From assembly GCA_964394205.1 (NCBI GenBank), contig CAYMVS010000037.1, positions 1 through 21,733 of the forward strand: a stretch of 21,733 nucleotides of DNA, in the 5' to 3' direction. Of the stretch, positions 7,205-15,853 are shown one piece after another. Position numbers and translations under genes: made by a program. The DNA is from HGM05190 sp964394205 (GTDB lineage Bacteria > Bacteroidota > Bacteroidia > Bacteroidales > Muribaculaceae). Under the pieces are notes generated by a model that worked only from the letters and a program-made list of their open reading frames with translations, was not told the origin of the DNA and made no database searches. How positions within the stretch are numbered: the stretch's first letter is position 1; each line of letters begins with the position of its first letter.

Positions 7205-9979
7205 TTAACCGACCACTATGTTGACAATTTTGCCGGGCACCACAATCACTTTGCGCACCGTTTTTCCCTCCAGCCACTTGGCCGCACCGGGGTTGGCAAG
7301 CGCTGTCTGCTCAATCTCCTGGCGCGGCATGTCGACAGGCACCTGGATGTTAAAACGGGCCTTTCCGTTAAACGACACGGCCATGGTCACGGTCGACTCC
7401 TTGAGGTACTCCTCGTTCCACCGGGGCCATCGGGCGTCGACGATTGTCGTGTCGTGGCCGATGGCGCTGTGCCACAGCTCCTCGGTGATGTGGGGCGCGA
7501 AGGGGGCCAGCACGATGAGCAACTGCTCGAGCACGGCGCGCGAGTGACACTTTTGTTGGGTCAGCTCGTTGACACATATCATGAAGGCGCTGATCGAGGT
7601 GTTGAATGAGAATGAGTCAATGTCGGCGGTCACCTTCTTGATGAGTTTGTGCAGGCTCTTGAGGGCCTCGGGTGTCGGCTCGCTGTCATCAACCAGGCAG
7701 GTGTCGCCCTTGTAATAGAGATTCCACAGCTTCTTGAGGAAACGGTTGACACCGTCGATGCCGTTGGTGTCCCACGGTTTGCTTTGCTCGAGCGGTCCGA
7801 GGAACATCTCGTAAAGGCGCAGGGTGTCAGCGCCATAGCGCTCGACGATGTCGTCGGGGTTGACAACGTTGAACATTGACTTGGACATTTTCTCTACAGC
7901 CCATCCACACAGGTATTTGCCATCCTCGAGGATAAACTCGGCGGTGGCAAACTCGGGACGCCACGCGCGGAATCGCTCGGTGTCGAGCACATCGTTGCTC
8001 ACAATGTTGACATCGACATGTATCGGGGTCACCTCATATTGGTCCTTGAGGCCGGCCGAGACAAAGGTGTTGGTGTTTTTGACGCGGTAGACAAAATTGC
8101 TGCGTCCCTGAATCATGCCCTGGTTGACAAGTTTCTTAAAGGGTTCGTCTTCAACCACATATCCGGCGTCGAAAAGGAATTTGTTCCAGAAACGGCTGTA
8201 GATCAGATGGCCCGTGGCATGCTCGGTGCCTCCTATGTAAAGGTCGACGTTGCGCCAATATTCATCGGCCTGGCGCGAGACGAGCGCGTCGGGGTTGCGT
8301 GGGTCCATGTAGCGCAGGTAGTAGGCCGACGAGCCGGCAAATCCAGGCATGGTGTTAAGCTCGATGGGCCATCCCTCGGGGGTAGTCCAGTTTTTGGCGC
8401 GACCCAACGGAGGCTCGCCGGTCTCGGTGGGCAGATATTTGTCGACCGGCGGCAGCAGCAGCGGCAGCTTGTCAAGATCCATTACCCGGGGGACGCCATT
8501 GACATAGTAGACCGGGAATGGCTCGCCCCAATAGCGCTGACGGCTGAAGATGGCGTCGCGCAGGCGGTAGTTCACTTTAACCTTGCCAATCCCTTTCTGC
8601 TCGATGAAACGCTTGGTGGCGGCAATGGCATCCTTTACCTCGAGACCGTTAAGGTCGAGCTCGGGGCCACAGCTGTTTATCATTTTGCCGCTTTTGGCGT
8701 CAAAGCTCTGCTCGCTCACGTCGGCCCCCTCGATCAAGGGGATGACAGGCAGGTCAAAATGACGGGCAAAGGCATAGTCGCGGCTGTCGTGGGCCGGGAC
8801 GGCCATGATGGCGCCGGTGCCATAGCCGGCAAGCACATAGTCGCTTATCCAGATGGGGATATTCTCGCCGGTCAGCGGATTGATGGCGTATGAGCCTGAG
8901 AACACGCCGCTTACCTTTTTGTCAATCATGCGCTCGCGCTCTGTCTTGTGTTTCACCTCGGCCAGATAGGCGTCGACGGCTGCACGGCGGTCGACGGTGG
9001 TCACCTTGTCGACATACTCGCTCTCGGGGGCGAGCACCATGAATGTCACGCCAAAGATGGTGTCGGCGCGCGTGGTGAAGATGTCGAGCACCACATCACT
9101 GCCGGCCACCGGGAAGTGCATCTCGGCACCCTCACTACGGCCAATCCAGTTGCGTTGTGTCTCTTTCAGAGAGTCGGTCCAGTCAAGCTTGTCAAGACCC
9201 TTGAGCAGACGCTCGGCGTATGCGCTGACACGCAGACACCACTGATACATGAGCTTCTGCTCGACCGGGTAGCCGCCGCGGATAGACAGCCCCTCGCTCA
9301 CCTCATCGTTGGCAAGCACTGTGCCTAACTCGGGGCACCAGTTTACCATCGTGTTGCCCAGATAGGCCAGACGGTAGTTCATCAGCACATCGCTGCGCTC
9401 CTTGTCGCCGAGCGCTTTCCACTGGTCGGCGGTGAGCGACAGCTCCTCGCCGCATGCCGCCGTCAGCCCCTCTGTGCCGTGTGCGTCAAGGTGGGCGATA
9501 AGCTTGGCGATGGGCTCGGCCTTGTCGGTGGCGGTGTCATAGTAGGAGTTGAACATCTCGGTGAATGCCCACTGTGTCCACTTGTAATACTCGGGGTCAC
9601 ATGTCTTCAGCTCGCGGCTCCAGTCATAGCAGAAACCGATTTTGTCGAGCTGGGAGCGGTAGCGCGCGATATTTTGGTTGGTGGTTATCTCGGGGTGCTG
9701 GCCGGTCTGGATGGCATACTGCTCGGCGGGCAGGCCGTATGCGTCATAACCCATGGGATGCAGCACATTATAGCCTTGCAGGCGCTTGTAGCGCGAGACA
9801 ATGTCGCTGGCGATATAGCCTAACGGATGCCCCACGTGAAGCCCGGCCCCCGAGGGGTAGGGGAACATGTCGAGCACATAATACTTCGGACGTGACGTGT
9901 CGATCTTGGTTGTGTACACGCCGTTTGAGCGCCAGTACTGCTGCCAGCGGCTCTCGATATCTTTATGATTGTATTCCAT
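7205..9979 (-). CDS. leuS: Leucyl-tRNA synthetase
   Basis: This class I synthetase of 924 residues charges tRNA-Leu with leucine in the cytosol. The HIGH-type motif is PYPSGAGLHVGH at 40-51 and KMSKS is at about 697-701. The editing (CP1) domain carries TTRADTIFG at 302-310 and GTGAIMAVPAHDSRD at 387-401. The C-terminal anticodon-binding and tRNA-contact domain runs to VVPGKIVNIVVG. It is longer than the roughly 860-residue E. coli enzyme; part of the difference is a segment around residues 150-200 before YLGNTMVNWCP, which I recall as usual in Bacteroidetes. An in-frame ATG at 10018 would add 13 residues (MNDFCYFCKKFLS) that match no LeuRS and overlap the likely promoter, so I prefer the ATG at 9979. 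It heads the eight-gene leftward cluster. Confidence 0.97.
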   Translation of the reverse strand: MEYNHKDIESRWQQYWRSNGVYTTKIDTSRPKYYVLDMFPYPSGAGLHVGHPLGYIASDIVSRYKRLQGYNVLHPMGYDAYGLPAEQYAIQTGQHPEITTNQNIARYRSQLDKIGFCYDWSRELKTCDPEYYKWTQWAFTEMFNSYYDTATDKAEPIAKLIAHLDAHGTEGLTAACGEELSLTADQWKALGDKERSDVLMNYRLAYLGNTMVNWCPELGTVLANDEVSEGLSIRGGYPVEQKLMYQWCLRVSAYAERLLKGLDKLDWTDSLKETQRNWIGRSEGAEMHFPVAGSDVVLDIFTTRADTIFGVTFMVLAPESEYVDKVTTVDRRAAVDAYLAEVKHKTERERMIDKKVSGVFSGSYAINPLTGENIPIWISDYVLAGYGTGAIMAVPAHDSRDYAFARHFDLPVIPLIEGADVSEQSFDAKSGKMINSCGPELDLNGLEVKDAIAATKRFIEQKGIGKVKVNYRLRDAIFSRQRYWGEPFPVYYVNGVPRVMDLDKLPLLLPPVDKYLPTETGEPPLGRAKNWTTPEGWPIELNTMPGFAGSSAYYLRYMDPRNPDALVSRQADEYWRNVDLYIGGTEHATGHLIYSRFWNKFLFDAGYVVEDEPFKKLVNQGMIQGRSNFVYRVKNTNTFVSAGLKDQYEVTPIHVDVNIVSNDVLDTERFRAWRPEFATAEFILEDGKYLCGWAVEKMSKSMFNVVNPDDIVERYGADTLRLYEMFLGPLEQSKPWDTNGIDGVNRFLKKLWNLYYKGDTCLVDDSEPTPEALKSLHKLIKKVTADIDSFSFNTSISAFMICVNELTQQKCHSRAVLEQLLIVLAPFAPHITEELWHSAIGHDTTIVDARWPRWNEEYLKESTVTMAVSFNGKARFNIQVPVDMPRQEIEQTALANPGAAKWLEGKTVRKVIVVPGKIVNIVVG

Positions 9980-9995
9980 CGATAGAAATTTTTTG

Positions 9996-10003
9996 CAAAA
10001 ATA
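9996..10003 (-). promoter_or_regulatory. Candidate -7 box of the leuS operon promoter
   Basis: On the minus strand this reads TATTTTTG, matching the Bacteroidetes -7 consensus TAnnTTTG. Transcription would start close to 9989, leaving a leader of only about 10 bases before the leuS ATG at 9979. No well-spaced -33 TTG is seen, so this call is tentative. It is the only such box between the hairpin at 10065-10107 and leuS. Confidence 0.4.
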
Positions 10004-10064
10004 GCAAAAATCATTCAAATCTACACATCATCTGGTGCAGCAATTATCCCGGCTGCATAAATGA

Positions 10065-10107
10065 ATAGCTGCCCGTCGGGTCGGACGATGACACGACGGG
10101 CAGCTAT
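10065..10107 (-). terminator. Perfect 14-bp hairpin after the GLUG-repeat gene
   Basis: The arms at 10065-10078 and 10094-10107 are exact complements (ATAGCTGCCCGTCG and its reverse complement), with a 15-base loop. It lies about 45 bases beyond the stop of the GLUG-repeat protein gene, separating it from leuS. The minus-strand tail is A/T-rich without a long T-run. The plus-strand tail has CTTTT, so it could act in both directions. Confidence 0.75.
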
Positions 10108-10151
10108 GCTTTTATCGTTGACCGATCCTTTTGAGGATGGCCACAGAATTT

Positions 10152-13100
10152 TTATTTCGCTATTTTCCTGACGGCGCGCGAGCCTGAGGCATCGGTTGCG
10201 GCAACGATGTAGACTCCCGAGGCGAGGCGGTCAAGGAGAACCTTGTCATGGCCGGCGGCAACCTGGGCGCCGGCGGTGGTGTAGATTGCCAAGTCACAGC
10301 CGGGAGCGCTTACGCTGACGCCATCGTAGACGATGGTCAGCGTCGCGGGCGCGCCGACCTGGTCGATACCGGCCTCGTCGGAGGTGAGCACTCTCACAAA
10401 GGCTGTTGCCTTTTGGTTGTTGATGTTGAACTCGATTGAGTGCAGGCCGGCCTTGAGGGCGCGGAACTCGATGGTCAGCACATTGTCGGTCATGTCGGCA
10501 TTGCCGGTCATCTCGATAGCCTCGGTGTCCCACTCGGCCATAAAGCTGTCCATCACCTCGTCAAAGGTGACCTCGCGGGCGGCGGTAAAGTGGAGGACAA
10601 CGTTGAAGAGCTCGTTTTCAACCGTTTGAAGCTGAGTTGCCTCAATGTAATATTCTGTCTCAAAGAAGAGCCAGGGGTCGCTGTCGGAATACTGATGCCA
10701 GGGGGCGGTGGTGTCGGTGCCAAAGCTCATGCCGAGAGTCTCGGCCAGGAAGTCGCGGGTGATGGCATCGATGCTTTGCCCCTCGGTGCCGGCGGTTGTG
10801 GCCAGCGCAGGGTCTATGGGGGCGAGAGATGCAAGGGCATAGTTGTCGGCAAGACAGTTCTCGGCCCCTAAGGGATCGCCGTAGACCGGTTTGCCCTCGG
10901 CGTCATAGTCCAGAATTTCGGGCTTGGCGTTGCCGGTCGAGAATCCGACCACGCGATGCTGAGTTGCAGTCTGGCCGGCGTAGTCTTCGGTAAGCTCGGC
11001 GTCGCCCCATTTTATCGATTTGACGGCGACAATGTTGTTTTTGACAATAGGGGTTTGGGGAAGGGGATTGCCGTAGTCATCTTTAGTCTTGTAGTTGGCC
11101 TCGAGGTTGCCGACGATACCGCCAACGGCGTAGGCCTTGTTCCAACGTCCCGGCTCGGTTGACTCCAGGGTGCCCTCGACATAGCATCGCTCGATGGTCG
11201 AGCGTGCCGACAGTCCGACCACGCCGCCAACGTTATTGAGACCCTTGATATCGGCGTCGACATGAATGTCGGCGATATTCTCGTCGCCGGTGATTGTCTC
11301 GCCAACAATGCCACCGGTGGTGTATCCGCCGGTGATTTTGCCGCCGAAGGCCGATGCCTTGATGGTGACACCGGTCCTGATGTCGCCGACGAGGCCTCCG
11401 ATCGAGCCCCCGAGGGGCAGATTGATGTCGGCACCGCTAACCGAGCAGTTGCTGATGCCGGTCAGCAACGTGGCCCGGCCTACGAGACCGCCGAAACTGT
11501 CGCCAAAGTCGTTGCCGGTGGCTTTGAGCCCGAACAGATGGATGTCGCTCAGGGTTGCTCCCATGCTTGAGCCGGCAATCAGGCCGACCTGTGAGTTGGA
11601 GCTTGATATCTGCACTGTCGGGTTGACAAAACGCAGGTTCTTGATCACCGCCCCCTGGGCGGCTGTGCTGAAAATGCCGGCGGTGTAGGCTTTGGTGTCG
11701 AGACTGAAGTTGTTGATCGACTTGCCGTCGCCGTCGAGCGTGCCGGTAAAGTTGGTTATCGGCGTGAAGTTAAAGTCGGAGGCATCGACATCCTGCACCA
11801 GGCGGTAGTGGGCCGCCGGGTCTTTCTTGATTTGCTGCAAGTCGCCGACTGTGGCAATCAGGTAGGGGTTGGCCTCGGTGCCGTCGCCCCCGGCCATGGC
11901 TGTGAGCGGCAGATCAAACATGTTGATGTTGTACTGGCCGTTCTGGTTGTAAATCATGTGGATGCGGTCGTTGTCGGCACCGGGTACATAGCTGAACGAG
12001 AACACGTCTCCAAGACCTTGCTCGCCGTTGAAGGCAAGCAGCGGCTCATAGTTGTCGCGGTTGGCTTTGACAACGATAAACTCAAGGGTGGTGCCAACCC
12101 GGTCGGGGGTCTCGCGGCCAACGAGCACGGCATATTCCATCTCGTTGTCGGTGTCGTAGATATAGGGGGAGAGCACCTGGCGGGCAATGTTGATTGACAG
12201 TCGGATAACGTCTTTACCGGCGTTGACGCGGTCAATGTGGTCAAGGGTGCCGTCGTTGTTTATCCACGCCACGCGGGCCAGGGCGCCGCCATCCTTGCCG
12301 ACCTCGCCGTTGCTCATCATGAAGACATACTTGTAGCTGTCGCCCGAGGCAACGCGGTCGCCGATCGCCTGAATCGGCTGACCCTCAATCTGCTGGTCAA
12401 GGCTCATCACCAGGTCGCCGCTATAAAGGTCGACAAACGAGAAAAGATAGGCGTTGTTGTCGACGTTGATAAACATTGCCTGAGGCTGCTGCCCCTCGAT
12501 GTCGCTCATCAAAAGGACGGCATCGGTGTTTTCGGCAAGCACTTTGACGGGCTCGCCGGCGTTGTTGTAGATGACAAAACTGTTTGTCACGTTGTCGGGG
12601 TCGGACAGGGCGCTGAATCCACGGGTCACCAGGAAGGCCGGGGCCTGGGGGGTGCCGTTGACACTCATGTCGATGTCGCGGTCCCAGGCCAGAGAGCCGA
12701 TGCCGTAGTAAGTGTAGGATATCTCATCGCCGTTGCCCGCCTGGGTGGCGGCAATCTTTGTGCTCGACACTTTGGTCAGCTCTGTGGCATAGCTCGAGGG
12801 ACGGGTGTAGACGTCGACCAGAAGATTGTTGTCGGGGGTGGTGCCGAGGTCGGTCGCCATGCCCGTGGGGTCGATAAAGAAACTCTTCTCATACTGTGAC
12901 ACAACAAAATAGGGCTGGCCGTCGTGCACCTTTGTCAGGAAATAGACGCCGTCGTTGTTGTCGTAGGGGATGTTGAGCAGCGGCACTTCAAAGGTGGCGA
13001 GTACCGAGGGCCCTGAGGCGTAGGTGCTTTTCTTGTAGACAGTCACTTTCTCTTTAAACATGCCTAAATAGTCGACGAGCGATGTGTTGTCGTCAAGCAC

Positions 13101-13820
13101 AGAGTCGTCGGGTTGGACATTCTCGACAAAAGCGAGCAGGAAGTCCTCGCTCCACCTGTCGGCCGCCACGTTGACAGCGTCGATGCAGACTCCCGGCACT
13201 TTCATCACCGGCACGTCCTTGCCGTCTTCTTTCGTGCCACCGATGGTGTACACTTTATTATAGTAGTTGTTGGTGTAGCTGACCGTGTTCATGGCAAACA
13301 TGACAACGATCTCGGGCTTGGAGTCGGTGTTGAAAAACTTGGTTGTCACGGTGGGGTCAAGGTCGACCATGCGGGCCCTGGTCTCACCCTCTTCAAAGGT
13401 GATATCGTCGGTCACGGTGCCCTGCAGGGTCATCGACGAGTCATAGATGTTGAAAGTGAAGCCGATTATCTCGTCTTCAAACTCGCCTTTGGTATAGCGG
13501 TAGTCGGCGGTGTAGAACCACACCGAGCCGTCGGGTCCCTCGAGATAGCTGTAGGAGGCCACGTTGTCAAAGTTGGCCGATGCCTCGGCCGCCGCGCGCT
13601 TGGCCCGGGGGGCATTGTTGAGTTTGTCAAGCTCGACGCCGGGCATGTTCCACGGGCGCTCGCCGCGATAGGGGCGCGGGGTCTTCAGCTTGGTCAGATG
13701 TCGGCCGATTGGCAACTGTGAGACATCTTTCAGGGAAACTGCCTCGACATATTGGGCTGCCGACCCGGCTATCATCAGTGACAATAGGCTCCAGGCGGCT
13801 TTCTTCAGGTATTGGTTCAT
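10152..13820 (-). CDS. Large secreted GLUG-repeat protein with C-terminal sorting domain
   Basis: This 1222-residue exported protein is probably cell-surface or secreted; its ligand is unknown. Residues 1-27 are a signal peptide (KKAAWSLLSLMIAGSAAQYVEA). The first half (about 60-640) is beta-rich with propeller-like aromatic repeats. From about 651, NPYLIATVGDLQQI opens a beta-helix region with at least six GLUG-type units (GLIAG, GGLVG, GGLVG, GGIVG, GGVVG, GGIVG) spaced about 29-35 residues apart up to about 905. A beta-sandwich follows. The last about 75 residues begin EAGIDQV and end SGVYIVAATDASGSRAVRKIAK, the pattern of T9SS type A-like sorting tails. A longer in-frame start at 13868 adds a charged stretch ahead of the signal peptide, so I chose the ATG at 13820. 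It is monocistronic, between a promoter and a perfect hairpin. GLUG proteins include adhesins and binding proteins; that role here is only inference. Confidence 0.85.
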   Translation of the reverse strand: MNQYLKKAAWSLLSLMIAGSAAQYVEAVSLKDVSQLPIGRHLTKLKTPRPYRGERPWNMPGVELDKLNNAPRAKRAAAEASANFDNVASYSYLEGPDGSVWFYTADYRYTKGEFEDEIIGFTFNIYDSSMTLQGTVTDDITFEEGETRARMVDLDPTVTTKFFNTDSKPEIVVMFAMNTVSYTNNYYNKVYTIGGTKEDGKDVPVMKVPGVCIDAVNVAADRWSEDFLLAFVENVQPDDSVLDDNTSLVDYLGMFKEKVTVYKKSTYASGPSVLATFEVPLLNIPYDNNDGVYFLTKVHDGQPYFVVSQYEKSFFIDPTGMATDLGTTPDNNLLVDVYTRPSSYATELTKVSSTKIAATQAGNGDEISYTYYGIGSLAWDRDIDMSVNGTPQAPAFLVTRGFSALSDPDNVTNSFVIYNNAGEPVKVLAENTDAVLLMSDIEGQQPQAMFINVDNNAYLFSFVDLYSGDLVMSLDQQIEGQPIQAIGDRVASGDSYKYVFMMSNGEVGKDGGALARVAWINNDGTLDHIDRVNAGKDVIRLSINIARQVLSPYIYDTDNEMEYAVLVGRETPDRVGTTLEFIVVKANRDNYEPLLAFNGEQGLGDVFSFSYVPGADNDRIHMIYNQNGQYNINMFDLPLTAMAGGDGTEANPYLIATVGDLQQIKKDPAAHYRLVQDVDASDFNFTPITNFTGTLDGDGKSINNFSLDTKAYTAGIFSTAAQGAVIKNLRFVNPTVQISSSNSQVGLIAGSSMGATLSDIHLFGLKATGNDFGDSFGGLVGRATLLTGISNCSVSGADINLPLGGSIGGLVGDIRTGVTIKASAFGGKITGGYTTGGIVGETITGDENIADIHVDADIKGLNNVGGVVGLSARSTIERCYVEGTLESTEPGRWNKAYAVGGIVGNLEANYKTKDDYGNPLPQTPIVKNNIVAVKSIKWGDAELTEDYAGQTATQHRVVGFSTGNAKPEILDYDAEGKPVYGDPLGAENCLADNYALASLAPIDPALATTAGTEGQSIDAITRDFLAETLGMSFGTDTTAPWHQYSDSDPWLFFETEYYIEATQLQTVENELFNVVLHFTAAREVTFDEVMDSFMAEWDTEAIEMTGNADMTDNVLTIEFRALKAGLHSIEFNINNQKATAFVRVLTSDEAGIDQVGAPATLTIVYDGVSVSAPGCDLAIYTTAGAQVAAGHDKVLLDRLASGVYIVAATDASGSRAVRKIAK

Positions 13821-13957
13821 TTGCGGTTTATATGATTGATTTGTATTTTTCGGATAGTGTCGTGTCATCCTTGCAGTCGCGGTGGTGTCGGCGGGACGAC
13901 TGTTGACAATTTTCCTGCGGCAAAGGATGAATTGATTGGTTTTGACGTTTCAATTTG

Positions 13958-13965
13958 CAAAGTTA
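13958..13965 (-). promoter_or_regulatory. Candidate -7 box for the GLUG-repeat gene
   Basis: The minus strand reads TAACTTTG, a full match to TAnnTTTG. A start near 13951 would give a leader of about 130 bases before the ATG at 13820, which is long. No good -33 TTG is seen. The 304-base gap from 13821 to 14124 holds this box and the pectate-lyase terminator; I see no gene in it. Confidence 0.45.
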
Positions 13966-14063
13966 ACACTAATAGTTGACATTGTGCTTATGATTCATCT
14001 GCTTTTCGTGTTTTTTCACGATTATTTCTTTTCTTTTTGTTCTTTTTGGTAAAAACGGTGACA

Positions 14064-14099
14064 AAAAGGGGCGTGTCAAGCCTGATGACTGACACGCCC
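14064..14099 (-). terminator. Intrinsic terminator of the pectate-lyase pair
   Basis: The arms at 14069-14078 and 14090-14099 (GGGCGTGTCA and TGACACGCCC) are exact complements around an 11-base loop. On the minus strand the stem is followed by C and then TTTTT, a classical intrinsic terminator. It lies 25 bases after the stop codon of the second pectate-lyase-like gene. Confidence 0.85.
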
Positions 14100-14124
14100 T
14101 GTAAGGATAATCGTTTGTATCAAG

Positions 14125-15822
14125 TTAACGCACGAGGAACTTCTTGCCGTCGCGTATGTAGATGCCGGGGGCGAGGTCGGCCTCGGGATCCATCTCCACA
14201 CCCATCAGGTTGAAGACACGGTCGTCAAAGGGATACTCGGGGGTGTATTGAATATCCTCGATGCCGGCGGGGTAGAATATATCCTGTCCGCTGAGCACGG
14301 TGCCACCCTCGTTCTGGGCCTGGGTGATGTGCTCTACCAGACCGTTGATATAGTGCTCGAGCATGGTGTAGCCGATCTCGTCGGTCACGTTGCGGTCTTC
14401 AGGGTCGTTGGGATCGAGACCGTTGGCAAGCTCCCACTCGTCGGGCATGCCGTCCTGGTCGGTGTCGAGGGGGGCGGCGAGACTGTTGAGTGTAGGCCAG
14501 CCCGAGGTGCCGTCGGGGTAGACACAGTCGGCCTGAGAGTCAAGGATGCCTGGGCTTTCTGAATAGGTGTGGCCGGCCGATGTTGTCCATGTGCTCGTGA
14601 AGGTGGTGATGCTGTCGCGGGCGTCTTTGCACATGAACTCGTCATAGATGTCGCGGTGCAGGCTGGCGCCGGCATAGGCCATCACCCTGTCAAAGGCCAT
14701 CTCGGCGGTATGGGTTGTGACCGGTTCAAAATGGATCGGTTTGTTGATACGCATCGTGTCCTGGGTCTCCTTTGTGTAGGTGTTGTCGTTGTCCTTGCCG
14801 TTGGTGATCTGGTTGTAGATGCCGTATGTCCAGTTGTCTTTGGTCACCTCGGGGTATTTTGTGTTGACGTTGCCGTCAACATAATACTTGCCCCACACGT
14901 GCCACATCACGTCCCACGAGTTGGGTGATGATGTGTCGTGACCGGTATAGGAGGAGGTTCGGATGCCGGGGGCGGCGATACGCATCGCTTTTGCGCCCGA
15001 GCCGGTCAAAGGGCCGGGTTTGTAGTAGTTGTTGACAATGTTGACGTTCATGCCCTCGCCGCCATAGCAGCCGTTGCCACCCCAGTTGTAGATGACGTTG
15101 TTGCGCATGTCCATACGCTCGTCTTTCTGGGTGCCGGGACGCGGGCCAAGGCGGGGTGTGCGCGAGCTGTGGTGGCAGATGTAGTTGTGGTGGTAGGACG
15201 CGCCCGATCCACCCCAGTTGCCGCCATAGCCGTGGTTGCCCTTTGAGTGGCCGCTCTTGTAGAGGCTCTGGGCGACGATGTTCCACTGCACGGTGATGTT
15301 TTTTGAACCATATACACTGAGACACTCGTCGATCGACCAGCTCACCGAGCAGTGGTCGACAACGATGCGGTTGCCGTCCATGCCGCCAAGACCGTCGCCC
15401 TCGTGGTAGGCCACGTTGCGGTTGCCCAGACGGAAACGCATGTAGCGGATGATGGTGTTGGGTGCTGAAATAACAAAGGGATAGTCGGCGACACAGATGC
15501 CGTCGCCGGGAGCGGTCTGGCCGGCAATGGTTACGTTGGCGTTGCGCACCTTCAGCTCGCTCTTGAGGTAGATGGTGCCGCTGACGTCAAACACAATCGT
15601 GCGGGCTCCTGATTTGTTGATGGCCCAGCGCAGCGAGCCCTCCTCGTTGTCGTCGTCGAGGCGTGTCACATGGTAGACGGCGCCGCCGCGTCCGCCGGTA
15701 GTGATGCGGCCGAAGCCCTCACACCCGGGGAAGGCGATGAGCTCGTCGGTCTGTGCAACGGCGGCCTGAGGAAGAGCTATCGAGGCTATCAGGGCCAGGG
15801 TTGCGATAAGTTTAGGTTTCAT
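14125..15822 (-). CDS. Secreted pectate lyase-like protein, polysaccharide lyase family 1 (second of a tandem pair)
   Basis: This 565-residue exported beta-helix protein probably cleaves polygalacturonate by beta-elimination with calcium. Residues 1-23 are a signal peptide. The family 1 core shows TTGGRGGAVYHVTRLDD at 41-57, FDVSGTIYLKSEL at 78-90, VVDHCSVSWSIDE at 154-166 and YHHNYICHHSSRTPRLGPR at 210-228. The arginines in RTPR (221-224) are candidates for the catalytic base. DTDQDGMPDEWE at 453-464 is a calcium-loop repeat that often follows the lyase domain. The tail from about 519 (AGIEDIQY) to GIYIRDGKKFLVR resembles a short T9SS sorting domain. The gene starts 31 bases after its paralogue and ends at an intrinsic terminator. 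No SusC/SusD pair or other pectin enzyme is in the window. Substrate and activity are inferred from family only. Confidence 0.88.
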   Translation of the reverse strand: MKPKLIATLALIASIALPQAAVAQTDELIAFPGCEGFGRITTGGRGGAVYHVTRLDDDNEEGSLRWAINKSGARTIVFDVSGTIYLKSELKVRNANVTIAGQTAPGDGICVADYPFVISAPNTIIRYMRFRLGNRNVAYHEGDGLGGMDGNRIVVDHCSVSWSIDECLSVYGSKNITVQWNIVAQSLYKSGHSKGNHGYGGNWGGSGASYHHNYICHHSSRTPRLGPRPGTQKDERMDMRNNVIYNWGGNGCYGGEGMNVNIVNNYYKPGPLTGSGAKAMRIAAPGIRTSSYTGHDTSSPNSWDVMWHVWGKYYVDGNVNTKYPEVTKDNWTYGIYNQITNGKDNDNTYTKETQDTMRINKPIHFEPVTTHTAEMAFDRVMAYAGASLHRDIYDEFMCKDARDSITTFTSTWTTSAGHTYSESPGILDSQADCVYPDGTSGWPTLNSLAAPLDTDQDGMPDEWELANGLDPNDPEDRNVTDEIGYTMLEHYINGLVEHITQAQNEGGTVLSGQDIFYPAGIEDIQYTPEYPFDDRVFNLMGVEMDPEADLAPGIYIRDGKKFLVR

Positions 15823-15853
15823 TTGGATAATGTTAAAATAGTTGGCTTGGAAA

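Noticed and set aside
8018..8893. Long plus-strand open frame (291 codons) across leuS
   Set aside because: It is antisense to conserved LeuRS sequence, has no recognisable domain and shows the valine/glycine-rich bias of a shadow frame.
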